Shown: positions 59,031 to 64,000 of the stretch, one piece after another
Layout of the letters: the number at the start of each line of letters is the position of its first letter
Position numbering within the stretch: position 1 is the stretch's first letter
Origin: Epiperipatus broadwayi
Lineage: Eukaryota > Onychophora > Udeonychophora > Euonychophora > Peripatidae
NCBI GenBank assembly: GCA_028023455.1
Contig: JAQFVV010012531.1
Coordinates: 1,118,001 to 1,182,000, forward strand
Reading direction: 5' to 3'
DNA: 64,000 bases
The notes under the pieces: model-generated
Told to the model about the DNA's origin: nothing
Databases searched by the model: none
Seen by the model: only the letters and a program-made list of their open reading frames with translations
Program-made: the position numbers and the translations under genes

Positions 59031-60110
59031 AAGTGCATGAAAGTAAATTTTTAAAGTATTTTGGTGTATAAACTATTGTTATCAAAATATGTAGTTTCTA
59101 GTCTAATAACAAATCTATAAAGATTTTTTAAAAAAAATGACTTGGATTCCACATCTTAGATTACTTGAAAAATTCAATTCATTAACTTGATTAGCCCGAA
59201 GTAAGTTTAAAAGTAACTGCTGGGTGGATATGGTAGAAAATAGTGTCATCATTAAAAAGATAATAAAACAAGCTGAAATGATTTTGCTATCTGGTATCCA
59301 GTTATAAATCATGCTTATAAAGATTGAATCTAAAGTAAAGAAAAAAAAATCTAATTACATAGGAACTGCCATTTTAAAGTCAATAGTTTCTAACATGATT
59401 GTTAAATGTCATGGACAATCTGATTAAAAAATATTTCACATAGACACAGAAGTCAATGTTTACACTTTTCAAAACTACCAGAAGAATTTATGTCTGAAGA
59501 TCATAAAAGAAATCTGTCAAACAGATTGTCTTTTTTCAGTTATGAAACAGGATGAGGAAATCATCTTTTGATTAAGTTACTATTCTGCAATGATTTGATA
59601 CTGCTGCTAATTATTCAAACATTTTGGAGGATCTAATTTATTATACAGTACAAATATTATTTTCAAATAATAATGTCATCTTATAAGATGGTATTACGAT
59701 TTATATAGTCCCTATTACCAAATAATGTTTTTTTAAAAAATGAGATTAATATTATACATTTATTACACCTTTTTTGACTTCTCAATGACTTCCAAGTTCT
59801 CTAATTATTCGCTATATATATATATATATATATGTTGCATATACATTAAGTCTCTGTTGGAAATTATTGAACAATAAATGAAAAAGATCGATGTTTTGCG
59901 GTTTACATTCTTAAATATTTTATATATTTTCATCTGTCTAAAATTCTTGTAATTTGTGATGGTAGCTTTACACTGGAATTAATAAAAGATCTTAAAAAAT
60001 AGTATTTTGTAAGTAAACTAATTAAAATAAATTGTTATTATTAGCAGTCACTTATGAAATGAGCGTCACTATTCTAATTCCAGAAAAAAAAAAGACTAAA
60101 AAAGGGGGGT
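59031..60110. other. No recognisable feature
   Basis: A+T-rich with a (TA)n tract at 59812-59832. Confidence 0.5.
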
Positions 60111-60200
60111 GCATTGGTGGCCTAGTGGTTAGCATAACTGCCTTCTAAGCAGCTGGCCTGGGTTCGCTTCCCGATCAACGCATTTGACATATAAAAAACA
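60111..60200 (+). mobile_element. tRNA-Gly-like SINE
   Basis: GCATTGGTGGCCTAGTGG (A box), TGCCTTCTAAGCAG (anticodon TCT by one change from TCC), GGTTCGCTTCCCG (B box), ATCAACGC, tail ATTTGACATATA and A-rich end. The best-preserved copy of the family. Confidence 0.82.
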
Positions 60201-60214
60201 ACAACATAAAAGTA

Positions 60215-60378
60215 GATCCCTATTCTAGTGTTATCGATAGTAACTTTGAATAATTGGTGATTTTCAGATTTAGTGCACTTAAATTATAATCCCTAAACTG
60301 GTCTCTGACTTTTGGATTGATCTATTAAGATTGAAATTCAAGTCTAGAAGTAATGCAATTATGCCTCTAACAATTATC
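60215..60378 (-). repeat. Family E repeat, degenerate hammerhead relic
   Basis: The plus strand shows TTCTAGTGTTATCGATAGTA, TAATTGGTGATTTTCAG, AAACTGGTCTCTGACTTTTG and AGTAATGCAATTATGC in the family order. The core is mutated beyond recognition of CTGANGA. Confidence 0.45.
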
Positions 60379-60634
60379 GTTGACTCTAATTTAGCATTCA
60401 GACTAAAAATCTGAAATTCAAAACGCTTTAAGGTTTTGAATCCAAGCAACTGGAGTGGACAACTGCTAGAATTATATATTACTTGATTTCCAGACATGAA
60501 TGGTTTGTTATTGTTGAACAAAAAAATAAGTAAGTTTTATAATGACTATACAAATAATTTAATATGCATTAATGTGACCATCAGTATGAAGCTAATAAAT
60601 AGAAATGAAAAAGAAATAATTTTATGAAGACAAC

Positions 60635-61031
60635 CAGGGGTCCCCAACCTTTTTGCACTTAAGAGCACATTCTACAATACCGGCCAGATGGCGGGCACCA
60701 TTTATTTCTTCAATCAGGTGGCAGGCACCATTTATTTTTTCAATGTAAATGTATAGTTGGATATTGTTAATAATACACATAATGTACAAAAAAATATTTA
60801 TTTCAAAAATAAAATTTTAACATATAATTAACGTTTATATTTTTACGCTGTAAAAGTATAGTATGCCCTACAATTTGATTACAATATAATACAATAATTT
60901 ATAAGAAATTTTAAAAATTAAATTTATTTGTATCAGATAAATAATTTTTTATCGTGTTCGATAGCGGCGGGCACACGTAAAATGGTCTGCGGGCGCCATG
61001 GTGCCCGCGGGCATAGAGTTGGGGACCCCTG
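60635..61031. mobile_element. hAT-type MITE, 397 bp
   Basis: Terminal inverted repeats begin CAGGGGTCCCCAAC at both ends, a known hAT-type terminus. The inside has a G+C-rich subterminal part with repeated GCGGGC and two tandem ~30-bp copies of a GGCxGGCACCATTTATTT unit (60690-60745), and an A+T-rich middle. The 8-bp flanks match poorly (AAGACAAC and ATTTAAAC), so the copy is old or the TSD is eroded. No coding sequence. Confidence 0.82.
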
Positions 61032-61409
61032 ATTTAAACTAATCAGATTGAACTATATTAAATTATAAAGTTAAAATAAAAAAACAAATATGGCAGAAAG
61101 GACTTAATGATTTTGAAATTTTTTCATAAAATATCTACCCCCCAATCTTAGATCAAATGCATTTTCAAATTATTAGATGATATGTTGCCAACAAAGACTT
61201 ACATTAACGGAAGACCTAAAATGAATGTGGAAACTATATTTTACAAGGCTAAAGAGAAGATACTTATATAGAATTGTTGAAGAATATGACTTTTAAGTTA
61301 AATAATAATAAAGTTTTTGATATTCAATTTATAAATTTAAATAAGATTATGAAAAAAAGATGATAGTTTGCATCTATGAAACACAATGATTTTAAAAACA
61401 ATATAATCA
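61032..61409. other. No recognisable feature
   Basis: A+T-rich spacer. Confidence 0.5.
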
Positions 61410-61689
61410 TTAAGATTCTATATATTTGAAAATGAGTACAATTGATTAAATAAACTAGAAGTTGAATGGAGTAAATATTTTAAACAGATTTATAAGAAAA
61501 AAACTCATACAAGTAATTTAGACATCTATTAGTCTTTCTTTGCCTAAGATATGATAAGATTTACATACATTAAGACTTATATTGTATAAGAATATGAGTT
61601 AAAAAAGAAAGAAAGATTAGATAAGGAAGAAGTTGATAATAAAATCAAACCTTACATTTATATAATTATAAAAAATAAAAGTAATTGTA

Positions 61690-62586
61690 TACTTGGGGTA
61701 ATGTGACCACTTGATGGCGTTGTTGCTTGCAAAAGCACAGAAATATGCCGTTTATACAAACCAACTTAAGCCTCTAGAATAGTTCTGTTCATATTAGTCA
61801 TTAGCAAGCATAGATGCCATTTCACATTGTGCTTCGCATCACTATGGAAATAGAGCATACTTCATAGATCATTACTGTTGGATGTGAGGGTGTATGGAAT
61901 TCAACAGGCCATAAGTGTTTTTATGTGCATTTGAATTAAGGATCTTACCCCTTACCTGACATACTACTACATGTTAATAACTGTAAGTTCATCACCACAT
62001 TTCCCTACACATCTTGAAAGGGGAAAAGAATTGCAAAAGGGTAGGTTGTTGAAGCATTTATAAGTGAGGCAAAAAGTCACATTAGCAGGAGAACAGCTAT
62101 GAGAGTAATAGAATGGCTACCATTGTCCATTGTTTTGGAAATCATAATGTTGGTTTGCTCAGACTAGAGCATGTATTGACCTATCCTTCAGCTCTGCAAA
62201 ACCATCGGAGGCACCCCACACATACCAGCACTACATGCTGAAAGCTTTGTTTGCTCAGGTTAGTGCATGTATTGGCTGCTCCTTCAGACCGGCAAAACCA
62301 CCAGAGGCCCCCTCCCACACATTCCAGCACTATGCACTGCTATCTTGGTTCACTCAGACAAGTGTATGTATTGACCAATCCTATGGATTGTCAAAACCAT
62401 CAGACTCCCCCCTCCATGCACGCCAGTGCTATGGCGCTGTAATAAAATAATGTTTGTTGGAAATTTTTTCAAAATACTTTGAAAAATTGGTGGAGAGCAG
62501 AAAGCAAAAAATTATCGCCCGGCGACATTACATTTCATTATTTTTGCAAGTAACAGCGCCATCAAGCGGCCGCATTATCCCAAGTA
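61690..62586. mobile_element. Tc1/mariner-type non-autonomous element with ~46-bp terminal repeats
   Basis: Left terminus TACTTGGGGTAATGTGACCA and right terminus are near-complements over about 46 bp (including CTTGATGGCG and GCTTGCAAAA), with TA on either side (61688-61689, 62587-62588). The inner 897 bp encode no transposase. At 62157-62435 there are three ~97-bp G+C-rich tandem units. It differs from the mariner at 31007 in its termini. Confidence 0.8.
62150..62440. repeat. Three ~97-bp tandem units inside the Tc1/mariner-type element
   Basis: Units start at a GCTCAG/ACTCAG phrase (62157, 62253, 62352). Each has GCATGTATTGACC-like, CAAAACCA, a C-rich CCCCTCCCACAC-like part and CCAGCACTATG. 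Overlapping ORFs in two frames come from the repeat and are not taken as genes. Confidence 0.75.
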
Positions 62587-63074
62587 TACAACAATCAATT
62601 CCATATACAAAATATCATATTCAATTAGCAAAATCCGATTATTTGACATCTTTGATGCTTTCTTTGTTTCTTATAAAAGATTTAAGATTCTATATATTTG
62701 ATAATGAGTACAACTGATTAAATAAACTAGAAGTTGAATGGAGTAAATATTTTAACGCATTTATATGAAAAAATTCATACAAGTAATTTAGACATCTACT
62801 AGTCCTTCTTTGCCTAAGATATGATAATAAGATTTACATATATTAAGAGTTATATTGTATAAGAATATGAATTAAATAAAGAAGGGAGATTAGATAAGGA
62901 AGAAGTTGACAATAAAATCAAAACTTACGTTTATATAATTATAAAAAATCCAATAATGTTTTTTTTTTGTTTGTTTTTATCTGATTAATAATTCCATATA
63001 AAAATTATCATATTCAATTAGCAAAATCCGATTATTTGACATCTTTAAATGCTTTCTTTATTTCTTATATAAGA

Positions 63075-64000
63075 TTTCAATTCTTGCCTAATTATACTTC
63101 TCTATTATATCTTCAGTCATATCTTCTCAAAGCAATTAATAAAGTATCTATCTCTTTAAGATAAATTCAATGTGAGATTGTAAATTAAATTATATTATAT
63201 AAAGGCGTTAGCAAGCAATGGCTGAACTATCGCAGATAATTGTCTATTGTTATTGGTCGGTCGCCAAGCTCTAGAACTCAAATCCATAGACCCTGGATCA
63301 ACTCTGATATTTCTAGTGCTCGAACTTTATTAAATTCCCGAATTACAAATGATTCGATTATATATATATAGTGCTTGGTTGTTTTAATTATTACCATTTA
63401 GTTATTTCACTTGATAATAAGAAAAAGCACATATAGATAATAAACTATTATTTTTTAAACCTTTCAACCAAACTTTACGCACGTTTTGAATAGAGTCTTA
63501 TAGAATAGGAATTATGAGTTTTCTTTATTGCAGATAAATGCCTTATTGCTCTTTTTTAAAACATTATATTTCACATCGTGCAAAATAAATGACGGCATTC
63601 ATGCCATCTTATTTTCTAAATTACTTTTCTTTTTTCTTCACAATGTTCCCACTCCGTCTGCTTAGAATGATCAGCAGCTAAAGGGTCATTGTAAACTGTT
63701 TGCAGGTTTTAAGTAATTCTTTTTTAGAATACTCACAAAATTGAATGCTTTGATCAATTTTCTTTAAAAGGATTGTCATAAATATGGCTTGGCTGTCGGC
63801 TTCTCTTGCACTCATCAGCTTATTAACCGTTATTTAAATGCTAATGCAATATCAATTGCTTTGCTAAGGAGAGAATTTAATAATAAAGTGAATCAGATAA
63901 TAAAATAGAAATACCACTTTATTCTATCATGTTTATTTTATCTAAAAACTTTATACAACATATACTACGTATATATATATAAAAAGGTAAGCATGGAATC
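63075..64000. other. No gene; one weak hammerhead-like motif
   Basis: Mostly A+T-rich. On the minus strand at about 63790-63825 AGCTGATGAGTGCAAGAG and GCCGACAGCC resemble a PLE hammerhead (CTGATGA, stem II, eroded GAAAC). Only one strand and one copy, so not called as an RNA. Confidence 0.35.

Larger units (their letters stand above)
61410..63074. repeat. Tandem duplication X-Y-X-Y, first copy interrupted by a transposon
   Basis: Block X (~267 bp) is at 61410-61676 and 62682-62949; block Y (~85 bp) is at 62597-62681 and 62990-63074, in the same order. The first X and Y are separated by the mariner-type element, the second pair by 40 bp. So a ~370-bp segment was duplicated in tandem; identity is high but not complete. 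Confidence 0.82.

Noticed and set aside
62235-62450. Two overlapping plus-strand ORFs with Cys/Pro
   Set aside because: Produced by the 97-bp tandem units; both frames open, so not evidence of coding.

Overview
This is a very A+T-rich window (about three quarters A+T by eye) of animal nuclear DNA. It has no recognisable host gene, no rRNA, no bacterial-style operon and no long host ORF. Almost everything that can be identified is a transposable element or its debris: RTE-type and other LINEs, a Penelope-like element (PLE), hAT and mariner DNA transposons, and tRNA-derived SINEs. This fits a repeat-rich intergenic or intronic region of an invertebrate. The lineage cannot be fixed from the sequence alone.

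Layout. 0-6 kb: relics of a short repeat (family E) and an 883-bp hammerhead-bearing inverted element (family C) with a perfect 13-bp target-site duplication (TSD). 9-10.4 kb: a tRNA-Gly-like SINE and a 5'-truncated LINE. 16.5-17.9 kb: the best coding sequence of the window, an RTE reverse transcriptase on the minus strand. 22-26.8 kb: a nest of an older RTE copy, another LINE tail, a 415-bp internally deleted hAT element and a hammerhead-type inverted repeat (family A). 27.6-30.3 kb: SINEs, then a tandem plus inverted hammerhead array (family B). 31-35.2 kb: an internally deleted mariner, family E copies and an RTE relic. 35.6-36.2 kb: a long trinucleotide microsatellite. 37-46 kb: mostly empty, with a LINE tail (41.8 kb) and an RTE relic (42.5 kb). 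46-47.1 kb: a tandem hammerhead array (family D) with a 17-bp TSD. 51.4-57.8 kb: a family D monomer and a 3.1-kb head-to-head PLE dimer. 58.9-63.1 kb: a small hairpin, a SINE, a hAT MITE and a mariner-type element set inside a tandem duplication.

Main discovery. At least four repeat families in this one window carry type I hammerhead ribozyme (HHR) folds, several with every invariant core base intact. They occur as ~400-470-bp units in tandem and/or inverted order, and two are flanked by perfect TSDs. This is the architecture of animal retrozymes, small non-autonomous retroelements thought to spread through self-cleaved circular RNAs, and PLEs are their proposed mobilisers. The PLE at 54.7-57.8 kb carries the same kind of motif and a family D fragment in its end. 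The inverted (foldback) arrangement shared by several families, and a tRNA-like segment beside the family D ribozyme, look unusual. Self-cleavage, circular RNA and mobilisation by PLEs are inferences; the folds and repeats are read directly from the sequence.
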